From assembly GCF_016863615.1 (NCBI RefSeq), contig NZ_BOPF01000013.1, positions 186,001 through 250,000 on the forward strand: DNA of 64,000 nt. Direction: 5' to 3'. Below the pieces are notes generated by a model that saw nothing but the letters and a program-made list of their open reading frames with translations, was not told where the DNA came from and ran no database searches. Every line of letters starts with the position of its first letter. Within the stretch, counting starts at the first letter, position 1. This document shows, piece by piece, positions 16,773 through 25,586 of the stretch. Origin of the DNA: Virgisporangium aliadipatigenens. Its GTDB lineage: Bacteria; Actinomycetota; Actinomycetes; Mycobacteriales; Micromonosporaceae. A program made the position numbers and the translations under genes.

Positions 16773-17485
16773 GTGCGCGGCTGGCGCATCACGTAGCCGA
16801 CGCCGCGCAGCGTGTGGATGAGACGCGGCTGGGTCGTGTCGATCTTCTTGCGCAGGTACGACACGTACGACTCCACCACCCCTCCGTCCCCGCCGAAGTC
16901 GTAGCGCCATACGTGGTCGAGGATCTGCGCCTTGGACAGGACGCGGCCGGCGTTCTCCATCAGGTAGCGCAGCAGCTTGAACTCCGTCGGCGACAGCGGC
17001 ACCGAACGACCCCCCTTCCACACCTCGTGCGTGTCGGCGTCCAGTTCGACGTCGGCGAACGAGATGCGGGCCCCCTTGGCCTCGCCGCCCGTGCGCTCCT
17101 CGACGCGGCGCAGCACCGCCTGGATCCGCGCGATCACCTCGGCCAGGCTGAACGGCTTCGTCACGTAGTCGTCGCCGCCGAGCGTGAGCCCGTGGATCTT
17201 GTCCTCGGTGGCGTCGCGCGCGGTCAGGAAGAGCACCGGCGTCCGGCCCCCGTCCCCCCGCAACCGCCGCACCACCTCGAACCCGTCGAGGTCCGGCATC
17301 ATCACGTCGAGCACGATGAGATCCGGCCGGAACCGGCGCGCCTCGGTCAGCGCCTGCCGCCCGCTGGTCGCCCCGGCGACCTCGAAGCCGGCGTAGCGCA
17401 GACTGGCCGACAGCAGCTCCACGATGTCCGGCTCGTCGTCGACCACGAGCAGCCGTCGCGTGGTGCCGGTGGTGGTGTCGGTCAT
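16769..17485 (-). CDS. OmpR-family response regulator
   Basis: A 238-residue regulator: an acidic pocket at D16/D17, phosphoacceptor D60 in VLDVMMPD, T and K switch residues in FLTARD and TKPFS, then a winged-helix DNA-binding domain with the ending RGVGYVMRQPRT. It is MprA/TrcR-like and is co-transcribed with the kinase. Its start faces the HtrA-like gene across 166 bp that contain two opposed sets of 11-nt repeats, the spacing expected for OmpR-type dimers. Confidence 0.93.
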   Translation of the reverse strand: MTDTTTGTTRRLLVVDDEPDIVELLSASLRYAGFEVAGATSGRQALTEARRFRPDLIVLDVMMPDLDGFEVVRRLRGDGGRTPVLFLTARDATEDKIHGLTLGGDDYVTKPFSLAEVIARIQAVLRRVEERTGGEAKGARISFADVELDADTHEVWKGGRSVPLSPTEFKLLRYLMENAGRVLSKAQILDHVWRYDFGGDGGVVESYVSYLRKKIDTTQPRLIHTLRGVGYVMRQPRT

Positions 17486-17543
17486 CGTCGTGCCCCTTCA
17501 GCCCTGGTTACCTCTTTAATATGCCGGCCCGGTAGCCAGCTTC

Positions 17544-17618
17544 GCTGCGAGCCGCCTGGGAACTTCCTGTGAGAAACCCGCGAGGTAGGTCACAGGAGAC
17601 TCCCAGCTAGGCCCCAGG
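17544..17618. promoter_or_regulatory. Two opposed triple 11-nt direct repeats (regulator sites)
   Basis: Plus strand: CACAGG (17591-17596), CCCAGC (17602-17607), CCCAGG (17613-17618), each separated by 5 nt. Minus strand: CACAGG (17571-17566), CCCAGG (17560-17555), CGCAGC (17549-17544), again with 5-nt gaps. The two sets form an inverted repeat (14 of 17 positions, 17556-17572 with 17590-17606) between the regulator gene and the protease gene. Confidence 0.6.
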
Positions 17619-17651
17619 GCGTTCCCATTCTGGCTTGGCACCTTGAGTGGC

Positions 17652-19187
17652 ATGACAGATCGCGAGTACGCCCGGTCGGACCGCCAGCAACCCCACTGGC
17701 CGGCTGCCGCGACCCCGCAGACGGCACCGGCCAACGCGCCGCGCACCGCCGACGACCGGCAGAGCCCCGGGTTCCCGCCGCTCACGCAACAGCGCACGGC
17801 AGCGGACGCCCCGAACGACCGCGACGCGATGCCGGCGTGGCCGGACACCGCCGCGTCGGAGCAGCGGTCGGTGGATCCGGTGGCGCCGCCGGCGCGGTTC
17901 CCGGCGTTGGCCGGCACCGCTGCCGCCGCCTTCAACCCTTCTGTCCACTCCTCTTCGGGCTCCGGGGTGTCGCTGTCGACCTCGGATACGTCTTTGCCGC
18001 CTTCGGGGGCTCGGCCGGCCGGCGCCGGGGCGCAGGCTTCGGGCGGGTCTTCCGCCGGGCACACCGCGTCCTTCTCCGGCCCCGGCAGCGAGCGGTCGCC
18101 CTGGGCGGCGCCCGCGCAGTCGTCGGGCTATCCGGCCCCGGCACCCGGCGGCTCCGGTGGGACGGGTGGCCCGGCCGGCTCGGGCGGGCCCGGCGGGGGC
18201 TCCTCCTCGGGCGGCTTCGGCTCGTCGACCACGACGTTCGGCCCGTCGCCGACGAGCTACGTGCCGAGCCGTCCGGGCGGCACAGCGAGCTTCCCGGCCG
18301 TCGCGCCGCAGCCCGCGACCGGCGCCGTCCCGACGACGTCGGTCCCCTACGCCCGTCCGCCGTACGGCTCCCCCTACGGCGCTCCGTACGGCGGTGCCGC
18401 GGCGCCGTTCACGCCGTACCAGCCGGCACAGCGCCCCAGCGGGATGGGCAAGCGGCTCGGCATCGCCGCCGGTCTTCTGGCGCTCACGCTCACCAGCGCC
18501 GTCGCGGGTGGCGTCGCCGCCGTCGAGTTCACCTCCGACTCCCCGGCCGTGACGGCGAACCGCGGTTCGACCAGCGTCACGCCGATCGGCTCGATGGCCG
18601 ACGTCGTCTCCAAGGTCTCCCCGAGCGTCGTCTCCATCAACGTGACGCTGCGCAACGGCGGCGGCACCGGATCCGGCTCGGTCATGGACAAAAATGGCAA
18701 CATCATGACCAACGCGCACGTGGTCAACGGCGCCACCCGCATCACCGTGCACTTCTCCGACGGCCGCGAACTGCCCGCCACCCTCGTCGGCGCCGACACC
18801 ACCCAGGACGTCGCCGTCGTCAAGGTGTCCGACACGTCGAACCTGACCCCGGCAGAATTCGGCAAGGACAGCAGCGTGCGGGTCGGCGACCCGGTGCTGG
18901 CGTTCGGCAGCCCGCTCGGCCTCGACGGCAGCGTCTCCGCTGGCATCGTCTCCGCGGTCAACCGCCAGGTCGAGGGCCGCAACTCAAACCTCGACGGCAT
19001 GCTCCAGACCGACGCGGCGATCAACCCCGGCAACTCCGGCGGCCCGCTCGTCAACGCCGCCGGCCAGGTCATCGGCATGAACACCGCCATCGCCACCACC
19101 GGCGAGTCCAACGGCAACATCGGTCTCGGGTTCGCGATCCCGATGGACCGGGCCCAGGACGTCGCCAAGAAGATCATCACTGGGTGA
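17652..19187 (+). CDS. HtrA-like membrane serine protease without PDZ
   Basis: A 511-residue trypsin-like (S1C) protease. Residues 1-260 are a disordered Pro/Ser/Gly/Ala-rich cytoplasmic tail; one TM segment follows (about 264-292), then the external protease domain with catalytic His in TNAHVVNG (near 355), Asp in TTQDVAVV (near 386) and Ser in NPGNSGGPLVN (near 461). It stops at KKIITG just after the protease fold, so the C-terminal PDZ domain typical of HtrA is absent. The ATG at 17652 is used; a TTG three codons earlier is possible. In mycobacteria MprA controls the related pepD gene, which fits the layout here. Confidence 0.9.
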   Translation: MTDREYARSDRQQPHWPAAATPQTAPANAPRTADDRQSPGFPPLTQQRTAADAPNDRDAMPAWPDTAASEQRSVDPVAPPARFPALAGTAAAAFNPSVHSSSGSGVSLSTSDTSLPPSGARPAGAGAQASGGSSAGHTASFSGPGSERSPWAAPAQSSGYPAPAPGGSGGTGGPAGSGGPGGGSSSGGFGSSTTTFGPSPTSYVPSRPGGTASFPAVAPQPATGAVPTTSVPYARPPYGSPYGAPYGGAAAPFTPYQPAQRPSGMGKRLGIAAGLLALTLTSAVAGGVAAVEFTSDSPAVTANRGSTSVTPIGSMADVVSKVSPSVVSINVTLRNGGGTGSGSVMDKNGNIMTNAHVVNGATRITVHFSDGRELPATLVGADTTQDVAVVKVSDTSNLTPAEFGKDSSVRVGDPVLAFGSPLGLDGSVSAGIVSAVNRQVEGRNSNLDGMLQTDAAINPGNSGGPLVNAAGQVIGMNTAIATTGESNGNIGLGFAIPMDRAQDVAKKIITG

Positions 19188-19194
19188 GGGGTAG

Positions 19195-19245
19195 CGGGTC
19201 GGTCGGCCGCGAACGTAGGGGACACGGGAGCGGCCGACCGACCCG
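19195..19245 (+). terminator. 16-bp perfect hairpin after the protease gene
   Basis: CGGGTCGGTCGGCCGC (19195-19210) pairs with GCGGCCGACCGACCCG (19230-19245) around a 19-nt loop. It starts 7 nt after the stop codon. There is no T-run, as is common in high-GC actinobacteria. Confidence 0.7.
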
Positions 19246-19274
19246 ACAACACACCAGAGCATGACCCTCCGGGA

Positions 19275-19323
19275 GGAACGCCCGGGCGCACGGCAGCGTC
19301 GCCGGACCGCGCCCGGGCGTTCC
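19275..19323 (+). terminator. Second 15-bp perfect hairpin
   Basis: GGAACGCCCGGGCGC (19275-19289) pairs with GCGCCCGGGCGTTCC (19309-19323), again around a 19-nt loop. It lies 29 nt after the first hairpin and about 110 nt before the tRNA, so the two may form a double terminator that insulates the tRNA. Confidence 0.6.
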
Positions 19324-19431
19324 GCATGTCCGTCTTTACGGGTGCGCGGTGTCGCGTCGAGGTAAGGGGTGGGGCACGGGGAGTGGTTAGGGCAGAATGT
19401 CTGCGGCGTTCCTGCACGACGGGGGCGTTTG

Positions 19432-19505
19432 GGGGCGGTAGCTCAGCAGGTTAGAGCAGGGGACTCATAATCCCTCGGTCGCGGGTTCGAGCCCCGCCCG
19501 CCCCA
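19432..19505 (+). tRNA. tRNA with CAU anticodon (tRNA-Met, elongator)
   Basis: A complete 74-nt cloverleaf: acceptor GGGGCGG/CCGCCCC, D stem GCTC/GAGC, anticodon stem GGGGA/TCCCT with loop CTCATAA (CAT at 19466-19468), T stem GCGGG/CCCGC with TTCGAGC. The discriminator base is A and CCA is not encoded. It lacks initiator features (three G-C pairs in the anticodon stem). A CAU tRNA read as Ile2 after lysidine modification is the alternative. Confidence 0.9.
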
Positions 19506-19526
19506 CGCGGCAGCTTGATCTATGAC

Positions 19527-19745
19527 CTACGGATCAAGCTGCTCGATCGTCATACCGATGTCGCTGAGGATGCCCCGCAGCGTGCCCTTGGCAACGTCCC
19601 GATTGCCATGAACAGGCACCGTTGTACCGCGTCCATCCGGATGCCGCATGATGTGATGACTTCCCGCGACCCGTGCGACCTTGAACCCGTGCCGTTCGAG
19701 TGCGCGAACCACGCGTCCGCCTGGCACAGAGGGAACCGGCGGCAC
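19527..19745 (-). CDS. hicA: HicA-type mRNA interferase toxin
   Basis: A 72-residue HicA/YcfA protein: a double-stranded-RNA-binding-like fold with VVRALERHGFKVARVAGSHHI, where the histidine in GSHHIMRHPDG is the expected catalytic residue, then TTVPVHGNRDVAKGTLRGIL. The GTG start shares one base with the stop of the upstream antitoxin gene. HicA toxins cleave mRNA when not bound by HicB. The pair sits directly beside a tRNA gene. Confidence 0.88.
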   Translation of the reverse strand: MPPVPSVPGGRVVRALERHGFKVARVAGSHHIMRHPDGRGTTVPVHGNRDVAKGTLRGILSDIGMTIEQLDP

Positions 19746-19957
19746 TATGCGGCCACGGTGATCGAAAGCTCTCGCGGAACACCGAACTCCTCGATGAGCG
19801 CGGTCAGCGCCTCCCGGAGATCTTCGAGGGCGGCCTCTTCAGTGTCGCCCTCACCGTGCGCGCCCACGCCTGGTCGAAGCTGCGCATGGGCGCACCAGAC
19901 GCCGTCCTCGTCAAGCTCGACCACCACCGGCACCGTAACGACACGAGACTCCGCCAC
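19745..19957 (-). CDS. hicB: HicB-type antitoxin
   Basis: A 70-residue HicB-like protein with the partial RNase-H fold: VPVVVELDEDGVWCAH, GVGAHGEGDTEEAALEDLREAL. It lacks an added DNA-binding domain, so control of the pair by HicB alone is not obvious. It is encoded before HicA, the antitoxin-first order, and should neutralise the toxin by direct binding. Confidence 0.82.
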   Translation of the reverse strand: MAESRVVTVPVVVELDEDGVWCAHAQLRPGVGAHGEGDTEEAALEDLREALTALIEEFGVPRELSITVAA

Positions 19958-19979
19958 GCCGTCACCATAGCGCGAGGCG

Positions 19980-20664
19980 GAATCCTAGCGCGCAGCGTTT
20001 GCCAGGCGAGACTCATCGACAACAGCCGTACGAGATCACCGCACAAGGTCTCGCGGCAGCGCCGGCCAGACCACCATTACGGCGCGATTCGCACAGCGCA
20101 ACGTCCACCCCACCGAGTTTGCCTGGGGGCGACCCCCAGACCCCACGTTCCGGCGGTCGCCCTCCGCCGGTCGGTCACGGCTCGGCGGTCGCCAGCCGTC
20201 CGGATCCCAGCGACGAACTGCTCGATCGTGGCCATGCGTTCCGCCGGTGTCCGCGGCTACGACCTGGAGCGAATGACCGCGACGGGTCAAGAGGTTGGCG
20301 TCGGAGTACGCCGACCGCCCGGCGCCAGGCGTATGGGGACTTCGATCGACGCGCCGAAATGGAACGGTCACGTCGATCCGGCCGACCTCCGCCGCACCGT
20401 GCGGAGGGTGCGACGTCAGCGCCTGGTGCCCACGGAACCGAGGCGCCGACAGCAGAACAGCGCCAGGGCAATCCCCACAACCAGCGGCCCAGTGAAGGCA
20501 ACCGTTCCATGTTCGCGCCACCCGCACGCTTGACCGTTCAAATGCGAGCTCCAGGCGCGGTGGTGCGGGACTCGCGTGGCCACCTGGTTCCACCCGGCAT
20601 GAGGAACTCCGAACGGGCGATATCCGTCACCGTGGCGACTCTCGTCGAAGACGGACGTTCGACG
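19980..20664. other. About 0.7 kb without a convincing gene
   Basis: Frames here are Arg/Pro-rich, carry no recognisable domain, and lack ribosome sites. A minus-strand piece near 20180-20236 (starting MATIEQFVAGIRTAG) looks protein-like but dissolves into a shadow-type sequence, so it may be a decayed gene end. No repeats or terminators stand out. Confidence 0.5.
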
Positions 20665-21264
20665 TCAGGTCTGCGGCTGGATGGTGGCCATGGCCCGGTC
20701 GACGGCGTCGTCGAAGGGGCCTTCGGGACCGGAGGCCAGCCAGGAGTGGTGCGCTGCGATGAGGCACCCGAACGCCGCAGCCGTGAGCGCGCGCGGCGTG
20801 GGGTCATCGGCGGCGTAGGGACGCCGGGCCGCAACCGCCCTTTCCTGCAGGACGGCGACGACGGAGTCCTGGGCGCGTTGCAGCTTCTCGAGGTACGCGG
20901 CCAGGAGTGTGGGCGTGTCGAAGACCAGCCGGACGATGGCCGCGGCGTATTCCGGGTGGTAGGGAACGCCGAAGACGTCGAAGGTGCGGCGCAGTGACGT
21001 CCATACGGGTTCGTCGGCCGGGCGTGCGCGCAGAGCGTCGAGCATGTCGGCGACGACCAGGTCGACCTTGCCGATGAGGATTTCGTCCTTGGTGGCGAAG
21101 TAGCGGTACACGGTGCGCTGGGACATGCCCGCGGCCGCCGCGATGCCCTCGGTCGTGGTGGCGTCGTATCCATGTTCGACGAAAAGCCCGAGCGCGACCT
21201 CGGCGATCTCCCGCTGTACGGCGCGGCGGCTGCGTTCGCGCACCGTGGGCTGCTGGTCGCTCAT
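20665..21264 (-). CDS. TetR-family transcriptional regulator
   Basis: A 199-residue repressor-type protein. The N-terminal helix-turn-helix is clear (EVALGLFVEHGYDATTTEGIA then MSQRTVYRYFATKDEIL), followed by an all-helical ligand domain. The ATG at 21264 is the natural start. It faces a disrupted SDR gene across 79 bp, the arrangement usual for a TetR repressor and the dehydrogenase it controls, so its target may now be a pseudogene. Confidence 0.9.
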   Translation of the reverse strand: MSDQQPTVRERSRRAVQREIAEVALGLFVEHGYDATTTEGIAAAAGMSQRTVYRYFATKDEILIGKVDLVVADMLDALRARPADEPVWTSLRRTFDVFGVPYHPEYAAAIVRLVFDTPTLLAAYLEKLQRAQDSVVAVLQERAVAARRPYAADDPTPRALTAAAFGCLIAAHHSWLASGPEGPFDDAVDRAMATIQPQT

Positions 21265-21305
21265 GACGCCCCCGATCCTAGCTCCCGATTTATGGGTTGC
21301 CCTAC

Positions 21306-21336
21306 TTGACAGCCATTGACATAAACGTCGTAGACT
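21306..21336 (+). promoter_or_regulatory. Promoter of the SDR pseudogene
   Basis: A perfect TTGACA (21306-21311) and TAGACT (21331-21336) with a 19-nt spacer, ending 7 nt before the GTG at 21344. GACA/TGTC half-sites around it (21318-21339) could be the TetR operator. Confidence 0.45.
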
Positions 21337-21343
21337 GTCAGAT

Positions 21344-21655
21344 GTGTCTAAGATCATCGTGATCACCGGTGCCTGTGACGGAATCGGCGCGCCGGCGTCC
21401 GTCAGTTGCACCGACACGGGCATCGGGTCGTCGTCGGTCGTTCGTCGGCAAGACGCGGGCCGTCGCGGACGAAATCGGCGCCGAACACGTCATTGCCCGA
21501 TTTCGCTCGTCGGGATGACGCACGGCACGCCGGGCACGGATTGGTAGCCCGGCGCCTACTGCGAGAAGCACCGGCCCGCCCGGCGCCACAATCCCCAAGC
21601 GCTGGACGTCGACCCGCCCCCGAACCGCGACGCTGCCGGCTCAGTGGTCCGCTGA
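21344..21655 (+). pseudogene. Degraded short-chain dehydrogenase
   Basis: SDR sequence is scattered over three frames: SKIIVITGACDGIGAPAS from the GTG at 21344; RQLHRHGHRVVVGRSS from 21400; GKTRAVADEIGAEHVIA at 21447-21497; DFARRDDARH from 21499. A later piece, PGAYCEKHRPARRHNPQALD from 21548 to the stop at 21655, looks like the C-terminus of the same family. Reading across the shifts restores the cofactor-binding region of a retinol-dehydrogenase-like SDR; most of the middle is missing. At least three frameshifts and a deletion make it non-functional. Confidence 0.7.
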
Positions 21656-21683
21656 CGGCACATCCGATCCGAAGGAGTAAGGC

Positions 21684-22100
21684 ATGAGCGACCACACCGA
21701 TTTCATCAAGGAGTACTCCGCGTTCATCGAGTCCACGATGCTCGATGAGCCGGCCTTTGTCGCCGGGATCTCGCGCTACATCACCGACAGCTCAGTCCTG
21801 ATCGAACCGGACAGCATCTTCGGCCGGCTCACCGGATTCGACGGCTGGAAACAGTGGCGCAAGGCCGCGGCGGACATGGCGCTCCGCACCGGCGTCGAAT
21901 TCGTCACCAGCGGATCCCAGTTCTTCGAGAACGGCGACACGGTGCTGCACTACTACGAGATCCAGTTCGGCCCCCGCGAAGGCCACCCGGACGGCTGGCA
22001 GACCTCGATCATCGAGCGGTACGACCTCGCCGACGGAAGAATCGCGAAACTCTCCGCCTATTACGCAGACACGGTTGCGTTTCTGGCCTACTTCGCCTGA
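21684..22100 (+). CDS. SnoaL/NTF2-like protein
   Basis: A 138-residue protein with the cone-fold pattern of SnoaL-like polyketide cyclases and ketosteroid-isomerase relatives: an N-terminal helix pair, DSIFGRLTGFDGWKQWRKA, LHYYEIQFGP and a closing IIERYDLADGRIAKLSAYY strand pair. AAGGAG lies 8 nt before the ATG. It follows the SDR remnant on the same strand and may once have been its operon partner. Family members may be enzymes or carriers; none of the catalytic residues can be assigned with confidence. Confidence 0.78.
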   Translation: MSDHTDFIKEYSAFIESTMLDEPAFVAGISRYITDSSVLIEPDSIFGRLTGFDGWKQWRKAAADMALRTGVEFVTSGSQFFENGDTVLHYYEIQFGPREGHPDGWQTSIIERYDLADGRIAKLSAYYADTVAFLAYFA

Positions 22101-22294
22101 CATGTGGCGGGGCTCGCCGGCGTAGTAGCGACGGTCCGCGGCGCGGCCGAGCCGGTCGGTGCGTACGAGGGTGCCGTCGCCCGCCGCCGAAGATGGGCCG
22201 TGCCGTGCCGCACACAGCCCATCTCGAAATCGTCAGCCGGCCCCGGCGTTCATTGCTGAGCCTGGAGCACCGCCACGGCCACCCCTGTCGTCCG

Positions 22295-24213
<1,919 letters not shown>

Positions 24214-24924
24214 TCAGCCGAACAGCGCCCCGGGAATATCGGCGTAGAACAGGGCCGGATCGCGGGACAGCGAGGCCTTCACGTTGGCGGTGGGAGGGTC
24301 GGCGATGACTTCCAGCTTGCCCGCTTCCAGCCCGTCCAGAGCCGTGGCGATCACCTCGCGGGGCGGGAGCTTGGGAATGTCGTACGCGGCCATCATGTCG
24401 GTGTCGGCGATAGCCAACGCCAGGGCGGTGACCTGGGTCTTCTGGTCGGCCAGTTCGAGTCTGATGCCGTTGGTGAGGGACCAGGCCGCGGCCTTGGAGG
24501 CGGCGTAGCCGTTGCTACTGGGGGCGAAGGCGTACCAGCTCAACGCCGAGATGACGTTGAGGATGGCGCCGCCGGCAAGGCGCGGGGCGAAGGCGCGTGT
24601 GACGTTCAGCGTGCCCCAGAAGTTGGTCTCGAACTCGCGGCGGATGTTCTCCGTGGAGGCGCCGAGCAGCGGCGCGTCGGTGGAGATGCCGGCGTTGTTG
24701 ACGAGGATGTCGAGGTCGCCCACCTCGGCGGCCGCGGCGTCGATCGACGCCTGGTCGGTGATGTCCAGGTGGAGGGCGACGACGCCGGGGATGTCGATGT
24801 TCTCGGGGCGGCGGGCGGTGGCGTAGACGGTGCTGGCACCGCGGGCGAGGAGCCCCTCGGCGAACGCCTTGCCGAGGCCGCGGTTGGCGCCGGTTACGAG
24901 GGCTTTTGTGCCGTTGATCTGCAT
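24214..24924 (-). CDS. SDR oxidoreductase
   Basis: A 236-residue classical SDR: TGANRGLGKAFAE at about 10-22, LDITDQ, NNAGIS at 81-86, catalytic Ser in VISALSW and YAASK. The cofactor-site ATARRPE suggests NADP use. The start ATG at 24924 lies 7 nt after a -10 box, pointing to a leaderless message. The upstream open frame is a shadow of the divergent gene. Substrate unknown. Confidence 0.88.
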   Translation of the reverse strand: MQINGTKALVTGANRGLGKAFAEGLLARGASTVYATARRPENIDIPGVVALHLDITDQASIDAAAAEVGDLDILVNNAGISTDAPLLGASTENIRREFETNFWGTLNVTRAFAPRLAGGAILNVISALSWYAFAPSSNGYAASKAAAWSLTNGIRLELADQKTQVTALALAIADTDMMAAYDIPKLPPREVIATALDGLEAGKLEVIADPPTANVKASLSRDPALFYADIPGALFG

Positions 24925-24931
24925 GCCGCAA

Positions 24932-24962
24932 CCGTAAAACCTGACGTTGACGTCAGAGGCAA
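24932..24962 (-). promoter_or_regulatory. MerR-type promoter with palindromic spacer
   Basis: Minus strand: TTGCCT (24962-24957), a 19-nt spacer, TTACGG (24937-24932). The spacer holds the palindrome CTGACGT-N2-ACGTCAG (24941-24956). An over-long spacer with a centred dyad is the hallmark of promoters that MerR-family activators untwist. No MerR gene is encoded nearby. Confidence 0.5.
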
Positions 24963-25027
24963 GTAATGCGAGGCAGCTCACTGTGCGTCGTGGGCATCGC
25001 GACCCGGGCGGTGCCGCGCTTCCCCGA

Positions 25028-25033
25028 TAGCGT
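25028..25033 (+). promoter_or_regulatory. -10 box of the AbiEii-like gene
   Basis: TAGCGT lies 7 nt before the GTG at 25041; there is no ribosome site, so a leaderless transcript is likely. This supports the GTG over the ATG at 24966, which falls in the neighbouring operator. Confidence 0.4.
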
Positions 25034-25040
25034 CGACGGT

Positions 25041-25586
25041 GTGGAGCGAAGCGGTGCACGGGACCGACCATCGGGGCTATGGGATCGGGCGGCCGTCGAG
25101 CGGGCGTTCCACCTGCTCGGGGACCATTTGGTCGAACGCGGCGTGCGCGCGCACCTCTACCTCTACGGCGGCACCGCTCTGGCCCTGACCCACGCCGGAC
25201 GCCGGCCGACCCCCGACCTCGACGCGGTCTTCCAGCCGCGGCACATCGTCCTGGAGGAGGCCGCAGCCGTCGCCGACGAACTCGGCCTGCCGCACCGGTG
25301 GCTCGGCAGGCCGACAACCGCCCGGGTCGCCCCGGGCGGCGACGCCGCGGCGCTCAGCGTCCTGGACCATCCGGGGCTTCGCGTCACGGCCGCCTCGCCC
25401 GAGCACATCCTGGCCTCGATGGTGCTCGCCGCCCGGCACCGGGATGCCGAGGACATTCGGTTCCTGGTCGGACGGCTCGGGCTCGCCGACGCCGAGCGGG
25501 TCCTCAGCCTGTGCGCCTACGTCTTTCCCGACGACGAGATGCCGGAGCGGGCGCGGGCGGTTCTGCAGGACGTGTTCGACCGTTAG
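25041..25586 (+). CDS. AbiEii-like nucleotidyltransferase-fold protein
   Basis: A 181-residue protein: helical start, then LYLYGGTALALTHAGRRPTPDLDAVF in overlapping pieces, that is the GG-x-A motif followed by a T-x-DLD metal site. This is the nucleotidyltransferase signature of the AbiEii/DUF6036 class. The C-terminal half is helical. No AbiEi-like regulator is adjacent, so a toxin role is not shown. Its stop overlaps the stop of the convergent membrane-protein gene. The start at 25041 is inferred from the -10 box and loss of coding character upstream. Confidence 0.68.
   Translation: MERSGARDRPSGLWDRAAVERAFHLLGDHLVERGVRAHLYLYGGTALALTHAGRRPTPDLDAVFQPRHIVLEEAAAVADELGLPHRWLGRPTTARVAPGGDAAALSVLDHPGLRVTAASPEHILASMVLAARHRDAEDIRFLVGRLGLADAERVLSLCAYVFPDDEMPERARAVLQDVFDR

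Noticed and set aside
20175-20593. Minus-strand frames of 111 and 185 codons
   Set aside because: No ribosome site, no domain, Arg/Ser-rich shadow-like composition; treated as a gene-less stretch.
22110-22190. Possible resolvase fragment on the minus strand (GDGTLVRTDRLGRAADRR)
   Set aside because: Resembles the resolvase motif DTLVV-x-LDRLGR only after allowing gaps; too short to call a pseudogene.
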